From Rhododendron vialii (taxonomy: Eukaryota > Streptophyta > Magnoliopsida > Ericales > Ericaceae), in contig NC_080560.1 in assembly GCF_030253575.1 (NCBI RefSeq), positions 40,719,001 to 40,783,000 of the forward strand: a stretch of 64,000 nt of DNA. Reading direction: 5' to 3'. Below are positions 34,021 through 51,900 of this stretch, piece by piece. The translations under genes and the position numbers were made by a program. Each line of letters opens with the position of its first letter. Within the stretch, counting starts at the first letter, position 1. The notes under the pieces were generated by a model. The model worked only from the letters and a program-made list of their open reading frames with translations. It made no database searches and was not told the DNA's origin.

Positions 34021-34376
34021 CAGAAAGTCTACACACACATATAATTTGTGCACAGATTTCATTATGGAACCCACCACGGGTCTTATATAAATCATCCGAG
34101 CCGTTCATTAAATGTAAAATATTTTTTCAAGGGTCCCCGTAAAAAATAATCTCAATCCGATACCTATAGGTACTCGATCCAGTCATATAACTTTTCATTA
34201 TCCGAAAATCTGAATGAAAAGTTAGATGGTTGGATGAAGCAATTGAGCTTATTTTTTATGGGGACCCTTAAAAAAATGTTTTACATTTGATAAACAGTTC
34301 GGATGATTTGTGTGGGACCCGTGGCAGGCCCCACAATGAAATCTGTGCACAGATTGCTATGTGTATAGCAGGACTG
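34021..34376. mobile_element. Mutator-like MITE, long palindrome, copy 2
   Basis: Flanked by TTGTTTTTA at 34012-34020 and 34377-34385. Ends CAGAAAGTCTACACAC and complement CAGTCCTGCTATACACAT. It is the same family as 31801-32181, in the same orientation, about 85% alike by eye with one internal gap of about 20 bp after 'gatgaagca'. 356 bp. Confidence 0.85.
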
Positions 34377-34385
34377 TTGTTTTTA

Positions 34386-36100
34386 TTCATGTGAAGTCCT
34401 TTTATAAATCTCGTTTTCCGGCATATGTGAGGACAATGTTGTATTTTTACACAGTTAAAAGAGCAAAAAAGAGTGTGAAAATCACTTACCTTATAAAGCC
34501 AATTCAATTTTACAAAAAAAAATATTCTCTTTCTTATTCAACATAAAACGTGCTTAAAAAATACTGTATGTCGTTTGATTTCCAATAAACATGAATTTTG
34601 ATGTGGTTGATTGTCTCGAAGATTTCTAAGTAAAAATGAATAGTTCCGATCATCAAAATAAAATCGATTATAGGCTTGGACAAAATTGTCTAGTCCCGAA
34701 AAGGAGCTTAAAGAGGATCCCAGTCCTTCAATGCTTAAAGGCCAGAATATTGAGAATGAGTAAGAAGACGATTACTAGAAAAGAAATTTCTTTTTTCCTT
34801 ACGAATTGTGAATCAGGAATTTAAGTTTATCACGTAAAGCAGAGATTAAATTGTCGTCCAAGAATGCGATTCTTGATTGATATGTGGTTCGGTCTTTTCC
34901 AAAAATAGAAAACATTGCGTTAGTAATAAGACTTTAGGAATAGGTATTTGATTCGATCCAATGGTTGAGATGCATTCTCTAACTTTTATTAAAGTGCAAA
35001 CATCTCCAAGATTGTTATGCAATTGCCACCAATGATCTCCTTCCTGTCTCACCTCTGGATGCCCGAAAATTGAGAGCGTTTTTGGATCTCTTGACCCAAC
35101 GTATATAGAGTAGAGTGGGGCTTACGAAGTTAGGGAGGAGAGAGATGGGTTTAACCAAGAGAAATGCTCGTTATCATGGCCATTGGATTGAAGCGATCTT
35201 AGTTGTGTACAGGGCTGGTTTTGATATTTAGGTTACTCAAGCCCGATCATATTTTAAACATAATCAAATGGTTTTAATTAGGCTCTGTTCCAAAAAAATT
35301 CTTGAAAAATAAGCAGTTTATTCCACACTTTCAAACTCAAAAATAATAATGTAAATGAAAAATAATTTTTGATTATTTTTTTTTGCACCAATTAAAAGCT
35401 CTAATTTTCATGTACACTTAATGTACATACCCTTACCTTTTTTGAAAACTCTTGAACCACAAACACATTTGCACGAAAGAATGTGTAAACTCTCACGATG
35501 AATGTGGCCCTCACACACATTTTTTCCATACAAACACAATAGTTGTGTTTGGTTTTTTTTTTTTTTAAATAGTAAGATAATAAGTGAAGAGAAATAAAGA
35601 GAGAAATGTTAGAAGTAAAAGAAATCTAGGAAAAACTTTTTGAAAAATTCTTTTTGAGAAGCAAACCAAACACATCAATTATGTGTTTGTGATTTTAGCA
35701 TCTTTGTAGTAGTCTTTTTTTGTTATACTAGTACTCTACAATTTATGATGCAATATGAGAATCTAATCCTCGATAAATTATTCAATATTAACGGGGTACT
35801 GCGTGGTGATGTTTCAAACTTTTTCTTTACCAAACATTTGTATGGTCCGCACAAATGTTTGGATAGAGAAGAGTTTGAGGTACCGTCACGTGATGCCTTA
35901 GGAGGCTGCACAAATACGTAGATAAAAGAAGAGTTTGGGGCACTATGTGATGGTGCCCTACGACATTGAATAATTTTTCCTAATTTTGAAATTTAAAACA
36001 GACTTTATTTTTGCCAACCTTGTTACCGTTGTTGTCTGTTCTAATTTTCAACGTTTTTGATTTTTCGATTGTAGAGCTCTTCTCCCGCCCACACCCCCTC

Positions 36101-36102
<2 letters not shown>
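34386..36102. other. Gene-free region upstream of RUNKEL
   Basis: No gene is seen on either strand. A small element with GTGTTTGG/CCAAACAC ends lies at about 35545-35675. The rest is AT-rich; the last few hundred bases should contain the RUNKEL promoter, in which I found no clear TATA box. Confidence 0.45.
35545..35675. mobile_element. Small MITE with GTGTTTGG ends
   Basis: Begins GTGTTTGGTTTTTT and ends AAGCAAACCAAACAC, so the ends are inverted. The body is A-rich and non-coding. No target duplication could be fixed. Confidence 0.4.

Positions 36103-36135
<33 letters not shown>
36103..36135 (+). repeat. CT microsatellite in the RUNKEL 5' leader
   Basis: About 16 CT units on the sense strand, 190 bp before the RUNKEL start codon. 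It likely falls in the 5' untranslated region or at the transcription start. Confidence 0.85.
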
Positions 36136-36137
<2 letters not shown>

Positions 36138-36323
36138 ATTTTCCGAACCAGTGAAGCATTCTCTCACTAGAAAACAAACATCCAAATCCGAAGCAGGCAA
36201 ACGCAAATCGAATTCACATTGCCTCCGATCTGCCACTCTCTCACCTCCTTTATCTCTCCTCTGGCCCCTCAGCCTCTGTTTCAGACTCCAAACCCTAAAA
36301 ATCCTCCACCGCCGAACCCAACC

Positions 36324-43634
<7,311 letters not shown>

Positions 43635-45280
43635 TGCTTGACGGTAATCCGCTTATCAGCTTTTCTCCCTTTAGTCCCCATGAGATTAATTTCATAAATT
43701 AAATTTGGATAAATTCTTTGCAGGGGTCAAGGATGTACATTGGCCTTTTCTATTGGTTATTTGCCTTTTCTCGAATATGAGGTGAGCCTGCCAGCCTTAT
43801 CTTGAGGTGAGTTACTTTTTCGCTCTCCTCTTGAATGCTACCAGGACCAGGTTACCAACTTTATTTGGACAATATTTGTATAATCTGAGCATACTTGAAC
43901 CATCATTAATTTGTTCAATCGAATAATATTGGTTCTCTGATATTTGCTTATCAGATTTTATTCCCCTTAACTCTAGTGCCTGGGCATGTTTCTTGTTTAT
44001 GATGTTTTGGCCCAAGTTTTATGTCTGAGGTCTATTATCACATGACAGCTGGGTTTATAGACTGCTGTTGAATTCAAAAGATATCCTATGTCGAAAACAT
44101 TATCACTCTCAATTTTAATTGATTTGAGCTTAATTCAATCTAGACAATGACATGGAACTTGATCACCAAAAAGGCCACTGGAACTCTGGGACTCTATGAA
44201 TTGGGTGACTATCTTCATATGAATCATAATTAGGGCTGCCCAATAGGTTAGAAAGAGTATTCTTGTGATCAATGAATCAGGATCAGAATCACCACCCACA
44301 TGCTGTCCTGCTCGTACCATTTCCCTAAGATTCCGCTACCACTTTCCTCTAGAGTAAGTTAAACAGTTGCTATCCCAAGTATGCCAATCTGTTACAGAGA
44401 TATAGCAAAATCGCAAGCTTGACGAGGTAAGAACAAAGAATCTACAATGCCAGGCAGAAGTTAGGAACTTCTTGATTATCAAAAAAAGGTTTGTTAGATA
44501 ACTTAGATTGCTAAAACTCAAATCTTACGTTGTTAAGGAAAATGAAAGGGGACCACTTGGGTCTGGGGTTTCAGTCACTTAAATCCGTCATTCAACCTAC
44601 CCAACTCCACTTCCATCTGCAGGTGAAAGTTAAAAGATATACATATTATCCTAACACTTTATATGTTCATACAACTATACACATTCAAAGATCAATTATT
44701 GCCTTCCAATTCTCCTATCCATAGTATTTTCGTCTTATCGGTGGGCCATACAGTATGCAGGTATTTGGCGGGATATGGGGAGAATTGTTTGAGTTTGTGA
44801 CTTTGTGACCTTTTTTTGATGATTTAGGTGTTATTACCTTTTCCCTCTCATTTGCTAGGCTGGTTGATTTTGACCTTAGCCTGTAGAGTGTAGACCCCAT
44901 GATTTGCGGGGGCAAATCATTTTGGTCCCATGAATCACAAAGACACTTCTGCCCTCAACTGCCCTCCTTGCATGGTCATGCAACCATGGGCAGATTTGTC
45001 CCGAAAAACATCACGAGCCAGAAAGGAATCCTCAGCTTGACAAATTGCACCACACATAGAAACAAAACAACTACCTAACCTAATCATGCCTATCGTTTTC
45101 CCCCCACACATGCCAACCTGTATTTTCCCATTGGTGTCCAATGATCTCCGTCCACATGGCACCGGCCCCCACCAAGAACCTCAGCTCATACCTTTTAATT
45201 GCCTTAATCATACCATATCATTACACATTAATTGCTGCCCCCAAGAAGTATAGTGCGCTTTGATTCTCCTCATGATTTGT
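43635..45280 (+). other. RUNKEL 3' region and AGP upstream region
   Basis: The first part should be RUNKEL 3' untranslated sequence, with a possible 3'-UTR intron (donor near 43643 in GACG|GTAAT, acceptor near 43723 in TTTGCAG). From about 44050 to 45280 no gene is seen on either strand. The AGP promoter must lie in its right part; no clear TATA box found. Confidence 0.4.
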
Positions 45281-45691
45281 ATGGCTTCATTTTGGTTTCT
45301 CTTACCACTAACAGTGGCTTTCATGGCCACATCTTCTCTCTCTTTAACTTCTGAGCTGAATTTAGAAACCCCCTCCAGGGCCTCCTCTATTTCAGCAGCA
45401 CCAGCAGTCTTGCCAGGCCCTCCACTCTCTCCTCCATACACAGAGTTGTCACCTGACATTACTCCTCGTTTGCCTTCACCAGGTGGTGAATTGCCTTCTC
45501 CAACTGGGTCTCTCATCCCCACCATTCCATCGAACCAGAGCCCACCGAACCCGGATGAGGTGGCCATTGTTGGCCCTGATTCTGCCATTTCGCCATCCGG
45601 GTCTAAATTGGTTTCGACTGCATCCTCTCTAAGTGTCTTTGGTTTTCTGAATTTAGCACTTCTATTGGGCTTGATGTCGAATTGGCGGTGA
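45281..45691 (+). CDS. Short classical arabinogalactan protein (AGP25/26/27 type)
   Basis: A single exon of 136 residues. It opens with a signal peptide (MASFWFLLPLTVAFMATSS), then a hydroxyproline-type region rich in P, S and T with the family hallmark around SPDITPRLPSPGGE and a PTIPSNQSPPNPD block. It ends in a hydrophobic segment (about 117-131) with a short polar tail, fitting GPI anchoring at the plasma membrane or wall. Length and motif order match the small Arabidopsis AGP25-27 group, whose members are glycosylated cell-surface proteins of unclear biochemical role. Another ATG nine bases upstream (45272) is in frame; I prefer 45281 because it gives the usual MASFW start. The open frame beyond that begins only with TTG. 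Confidence 0.88.
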   Translation: MASFWFLLPLTVAFMATSSLSLTSELNLETPSRASSISAAPAVLPGPPLSPPYTELSPDITPRLPSPGGELPSPTGSLIPTIPSNQSPPNPDEVAIVGPDSAISPSGSKLVSTASSLSVFGFLNLALLLGLMSNWR

Positions 45692-46122
45692 TTGGTATCT
45701 GTTGCTTGGTGTAAGTTCCTCTTCTAGTTCTTGTTGAAAGTGTAATGGGAATAGTGTATATGGCGATTCATGGAGCCAAGTACTGTTCTAGTTGAGAGTT
45801 TATTAATAGTAGTTTACCTGGAAATTAGAGGTGGTTATTTTTTATTCTATTGATATGATTCTTAGTTGTATCCTGTTTGGCAACAACTTAATGAGCTTTT
45901 CAGGTTTTTTAGATAGAATATAACGCTCACCTCACAATGCTTAGTTAGGTTACTTTGGTAACACTCAATTTTTTACTTTCGGTATCTTGGTTTCAAATGT
46001 GTCAAAAACATAAATAGAAAGTTTTCTGTCAACTTGTTTTTGAACAGCCAAAAAAAAAGCAGAAATTAAACATCTTTGATACGAAAACAGTAGGTTCTCA
46101 TTTACAATTACCCATTTACAAT
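45692..46122 (+). other. AGP 3' flank
   Basis: Expected to contain the 3' untranslated region of the AGP gene. AT-rich; nothing else recognised up to the hAT element. Confidence 0.4.
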
Positions 46123-46130
46123 AATGAGTT

Positions 46131-46982
46131 TAGGGATGGCAACGGGGCTGATCAGAGGCGGATATTGCAATATCCAAATCCGAACCTTCCATCCGCCCCC
46201 GAATCTGCTCCGAACTCCGAACGGATATATATTTTGGAGGACATCCCCACTCCGAACAGGGAACGGAGATCCGATCAGATATATGAATCCGAATTTGAAA
46301 AAAAAAAAAAACAGATTGGAACTTGATAAAAAAAAAAAAATCTAACAGATTGAAAAAAAAAAAAAACACTGATAAAACTAACATGTGTGTGTATGCATAC
46401 TTGATGGCATCAAAGTTGTACCAACGAGGGGGATTGGGGCCCCTAGGGTTAACGAGCATGAAAACGGAAGCGGTGGCGGAGGAGTAGAATGCAGCGAATC
46501 GGAAGACAAGGATCAGGGTGTTGAAACGGCATAGCTTATGTACGGAGATGGTGGAGTGGAAGTGGTGGAGAGGAGTGTTTTGTTGGATTCGGGGGCGAGG
46601 GGAGGGAGTCTCGCCGCCGCCGTTCCTGAGGGGAGATTGCAGGATCTCTCGGCTTGGGGGGGGGGGGGTTTAGAGAAAGAGGGAGGGGGGTTGGGGAGGA
46701 GAGAGAGAGTGGGGGGTCATGGGCGAGGGGAGGGAGACTCGTGCGAATTGAAGTCAACTGGGTAGGAGACTGACTATTGACTAACTCTCAAAATAAGAGG
46801 TATTTATATAGTCGGGTATTCGGGGGCGGATCGGAGGCAGACTTGCCTCCGAATCCAATTTGATTTCTGAATTTAAAAAAAAAAAAGTAAATCCGAATCA
46901 GCCCCGATATTCAAAAAATCTGATCCGTTCGGGACGGATAACGGATCGGATACGGACGGATCGGCCGAGATGACCATCCCTA
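46131..46982. mobile_element. Non-autonomous hAT element carrying a CASP-like gene fragment
   Basis: Bounded by a perfect 8-bp duplication AATGAGTT (46123-46130 and 46983-46990). Ends TAGGGATGGCAACGG and complement TAGGGATGGTCATCTC, the usual hAT/Ac-type terminus. Subterminal zones are rich in CGGAT/ATCCG motifs, which are typical transposase-binding decorations of such elements. The 852 bp contain no transposase. The centre (about 46385-46760) differs in composition, being G/C-rich and coding-like on the minus strand. Confidence 0.9.
46385..46760 (-). pseudogene. Captured CASP-like (UPF0497) gene fragment
   Basis: On the minus strand one frame reads SVHKLCRFNTLILVFRFAAF, then a second stretch ending RGPNPPRWYNFDAIKYA. 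This resembles the first membrane segment and following loop of CASP-like proteins, probably the 4A group. Upstream (to about 46760) is a proline-rich open stretch like the long N-terminus of that group, but in another frame. Right after GATGCCATCAA comes GTATGCATAC, which looks like the original splice donor, so genomic DNA rather than mRNA was probably captured. It is a fragment without the other membrane segments and is unlikely to be functional as such. The family call is from memory of the conserved motif. Confidence 0.6.
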
Positions 46983-46990
46983 AATGAGTT

Positions 46991-48938
46991 GATGACACCT
47001 GAGTTGTTTGTATTATATAGTTCGACTAAATAAAAATAAAAATACATCAGTTTGCAAAAAAGAAAACCTTTTGGGTGGGTGAAAAGTTTGTTTGCATATT
47101 ATTTCCCTTTTAGATAACAGATGGAAGACCCGCTGGAAAGTGACCGGGACTGCTTTTGGCTTTTGCCATGGATTTGATTTTGGGATCCCTTGAAGCGAAA
47201 AACTAGGCTTCTATGCAGTTGCATCTCGGACATCCATCTCGCGAATTAATCGTCCACATATTTAAAAAAGTCTCCTCCAGTTAAGAGTCTATTATTCTTC
47301 TCGAAACTTGTTAGGGTTATGCGGCTATATAGAAAAGGCGGAACAACCTTTCAATAGATCTAAATTATTAATAGTAACATATTTGGACGACTGAGGTTAT
47401 ACAAACGGTTCCTGCATTTCAAACCCGGACTACAGAGAAGTTCGAGTCTAAGCTAAAATCCTGTTGCTCAGGGCCTCTTCGCGTGCCTTTTGGCTTTAAG
47501 ATTTATATGGGTTTTGTTTTTATTCGTGTTGGTGGCCTACATTTGTGTAGTTCTATAATTTCAAGTACGTGCAAGCATGTGAACATATAGTGGGGATTCA
47601 CATGTCTGTGTTTCTTCGAATTAGGATAAATTATTAAGAAACCAGACCCACAAAACTGTTTTTATGTTCAAACTTGAGTTGTTTTTAAGACGAGGCAATC
47701 ACAAACGAGCTTTAATCGAGCTGATCATGAGCCGAGCTGAATCTAAACGGGCTTGGTGATACTTTGTATTAAGCTTGATTTGAAAGCTTAATGATCTCCA
47801 AAATAATGTTTAAGCTTGATTTCTCATCTAACAAACTACTAATCTTAAACGAGATTTTAACTTGCAAAACATGAGTTTGAACTAAAGAGTTTGACTCGTT
47901 TATTAGGCCTTCCTTCGATGCTTACATTCCTAATGTGTGAAAAAACCTTATCTCGCCACACTTCAACTCAAGAACTGATAAACAAAGCCATATGTGATGA
48001 AGAAAACGAACTATTCAAATTACATACCGAGGCCAGTGTGAATCCGATTTGGAACCTTGTAATTGGCCCAAGAGGCATGATCAACCACACAACAAAGTCG
48101 CGAGATCTTTATGTGGTTCCTCAATTGAGTACATCCACAGGAGGATCGGGGAGTGTTTCCCTATACGAGAAATACAAATACTATTACATATCATCTTTAT
48201 GTGGTTCCTCAATTGAGTACATCCACAGGAGGATCGGGGAGTGTTTCCCTATACGAGAAATACAAATACTATTACATATCTCAACTACCGCATCTACGGA
48301 CCTAGAATATTCATGTCCAAAATCACTTTAACCTATTCTCTCTTATTGTATCTTCTATCAGCACTAGTCCTACCATCCCACGAACATTTTCGTCTCTAAT
48401 TTATGTCGCAAAGTCTTACCATACATCATATCAATGTTCTCATTTCAACTACACTCACCTTGCTCGAATGTTGCTTCTTAGTAGCCCGATACCCCCGTGT
48501 GCATACAACATGACTCATCTTATTGGCAGTAAAATAGAGGTAAACTAAACCACGACGAAGAAAAACATGGTCTACCATCAATGCCCTCAGACTGCATAAG
48601 ATCAGTCAGGTTCTCTTGACCAACTGTTAAACAAAACGAAACAATACGCATTGTTGAAGCCACATACACAGGGAAAAACGAGATTTATTATAGTTCTAAT
48701 ACATAAGAGTATTAAAATAGGCTCAAATCGAGTCTGAGATAAGAGTACGAGGCATAAGGAGTACCTTTAGACAAAACATAAAAATTGGCACAGGGAAAAA
48801 ACCCTTGTAAATTAACTTTTCACACAAGCACACTTGAAAGTCTAATGCATTGGAGTGAAAGGATGCCAATGTCGTGATGAAATAAACAGGTAAAGAAGAA
48901 CCAAGAGAAAACTATATGGCTCGTCCCCCACCAAGTTA
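46991..48938. other. Gene-free region with retroelement scraps
   Basis: No host gene is seen. About 47680-47900 resembles the hAT-MITE family with 'gagctgatcatgagccgagctg' motifs. About 48000-48480 has the look of a copia-type LTR fragment and contains the 88-bp tandem duplication listed separately. The last 300 bases should include the ACP 3' untranslated region. Confidence 0.4.
48105..48280. repeat. 88-bp tandem duplication
   Basis: The unit beginning ATCTTTATGTGGTTCCTCAA (48105-48192) is repeated exactly, by eye, at 48193-48280. It lies in sequence that resembles an LTR retroelement fragment; no intact element is present. Confidence 0.88.
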
Positions 48939-51900
48939 TTACTTCGCTTCGATGAGCCTGTCAATCATCTCAGCTGCATCTTGAACGGTAAGAATGCTCT
49001 GGGCACTCTCTTCTTCCACGCTTATCCCAAATGCCTCCTCCAGTCCCATTACAATCTCCACCTGTGCAAGAAATGGGAATCATTAAAGCTGAGACAAAGC
49101 CCATATGAATTGGCCCAACATACGAATTGATAGCACGTGGGCGACAGTCCAACCTCAGACCACAAGCCCGGGTGACTACCAATGCGTCAACCCCAGGGAG
49201 GTTGAATGATTATTGGTTAGAACAATTGAGTAGCTCAGTTTCAAAGATATCACACACAATCACTTTCCTTTTCCAACTGAACATGCAAATTGAGAGTCAA
49301 CCATCAGCGGCAATTCCGAATGTGAGCATGAAACACAAATTCTTGAGGCTGATCAAAAGGCTAGATTGGAGTTTTCATTACATTCCTGCTTAGGAGTTTC
49401 ATTGATTTTAGGTGGGAACCTTCACAATCCATCGAAAACTACTGCGATCTATTACTGCGAATGGGGGTCTGGAAACAACTAATAACGCAAACAAACAGGA
49501 ATTTCTGAACCGGTGCGTGATTTAACAAATTTTCTTTTGAAAAGATACGATTTGCAGAGAGAGGTTTTTGACTAATTTTATGGATAAGAGGAATGCAATG
49601 TCTGTCATTGCTCATTAGAAAAAAAAGCACCACCAAAATGCATCATAAAAAGATGTAGCAAAGAGATGCATATCTTAGTATCTACCCATCAAGTAGAGCA
49701 GAATAAGTAGGGTTTTATTAGCATAAACTTTAGCGAAACTCAGCTCAGCATAGTTATGATTCATGGTTACAAATACAATACCGTGTCAAGAGAGTCAGCC
49801 CCAAGTGCTGTGAACTTTGAGTCTCCGGTGACTGCAGTTTCAGCTGGAAGTGCCAATTGTTTCCTCACTATTTCACACACTTGGTCTACTGTCGCCGGCT
49901 TGGCCTGTTCAAGCAAATCAATTTTTTTTTTTTGATCAGTCTGTTCAAGCAAATCAACATCACTTCAGTACATTATAGATATGTGCCATGGTTGAAAAAT
50001 GTTTGATATTGAATTTTGTGCATTGTCTGATTAGCATTTTTTGGTCTAACATTTCATGGTGTAACAAATTTGTCATTCTGATGCAGCGCGTGTATGAACC
50101 ACAGAAAAGAACGTGCAACAAAGATTAACACAAACGATATAGGTTAGAGAAAACGTTCTCTGACTCTGATTTTATTCAATAATCAATAATAACCGTCCAG
50201 CCCGGAGGCTTACAACTTATTATAAATAGGCAGGAACCAAAACCTTAATTGATTCGACCAACAAGGAAGGCGAATCAATCAAAGAACTAATTAACTGAAA
50301 TTTTGCCAAAAACGGAAAGTTCGGCAATTATTACATAATCAGAAAATATAGAAAATTCTAAGAAATTCCCCAAAAGAACCGCTTAATTGGGATTTTCCAA
50401 GCCCAAGTAATAGGCCAGTCAAAACTTTCCTTAAACGGCAAATTTGGCAATTTTGGGCCCTAAACATCATTAAACGGCTATAAAACACGCGGCACATGGC
50501 CAAAGGCGATGTGTCTTGACCGCGGAGCCGTTTCGCATCAAACATAGGTGGGTCCGACTTAAAACTCCTCCATCACAAAATTACGATTTTGCCACTCTAT
50601 TCTTAAAATGCCTAAAGTAGCACTCCTCCATGGCCACTGCATCACATTCCCATACCACTGAAACAGTTGGCAATCCAATTATAACAAAGTGATGACCAGG
50701 ATTGAGAACTAGCGACTTCCAATTGTTTGATATTGAACTTTGTGCATTGTCTGATTAGCATTGTTTGGTCTAACATTTCATGGTGTAGCAAATTTGTCAT
50801 TCCCACACCACTGAAACAGTTGGCAATCCATTTATAACAAAGTGATGACCACGATTGAGAACTAGCGACTTCCAATCAAAAGAGCTATATGTTGATGAAA
50901 TTATCATTTCTTATCAATACCCCATGCAAAGAAAAGGAATGAAATGAAAGCATAATCTCAACAGCTGAAGATGATAAAACTGTCATCCGTGACAGCTTCT
51001 CCAGTAGCTGGCTAAATGGCACGCTATTGGCAATCTTGTTATAAATAGTGAAGAAAATAGAAGAAAAACATTTGAACCATTGGAGCACCATTACTAAAAA
51101 GTGGCGAATCGCCGCTATTCATTGCCCAATTTTTAGAAATCGGTAGTTCACAAGCTACCCAACCACCGAAGTTGTGGTCATAAATTGCATATTGCAAATT
51201 CAAATTCAATCATTGAGTGGGTGGAATGCAAAGGCAGATGCGAACTAGTATTAACTTAACATATAAGAGAGGCTTTTACACCTACAGTAAGTGGCATCAC
51301 AATTGGAGAAACATACCGCACAAGAAATCTGAAAGCGATGTGGTACAGAGCGAGACCTTAGTGATGGAAAGCATTTACCATTGCTAGAAAGAGACACCGA
51401 ATTCAGCCCAGAGATCCTGGTGGGTCCCTGTTCAGTCCAATAACAACATATGAGTAAACCCAAGAAACAAAGAAGCAACGAAAATCCGATGAAATGCAAT
51501 TTCAAAATTGTTTCCTGCTCTGGCACAAAACCACAAAACAGAAATTATGGAATAACGAATGCTTGATTAATGGATCACAGTTATTGAGATAACATTATGT
51601 ATAGGTCTGAACCCAACATAGTGAGGAGGCCTTTAGGCACCTTACCACTTCCTCAACATTATGTATTGGTCAAAAATGGTATCTTCAAAAAATTTAACAC
51701 CACTAGACTTGTGAAATCCAGATCTCTAAATAATGAATGTCCATAAAAGCAGCTACAAAGAGCAAATATGTCAGACCTCCTTGCAAATAACATTTCAACT
51801 TTGTCGTAGAATTATTTCCAATCGCGATAAAAGAACAAAAGCCAAAGATCGAGGAAATTGAGAACAAAATCAAGCACTAATAAGCATAATCAACCAGCAA

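Noticed and set aside
45260-45280. Longer start for the arabinogalactan protein
   Set aside because: The open frame begins with TTG. ATG at 45272 is possible, but the signal peptide is complete from 45281.
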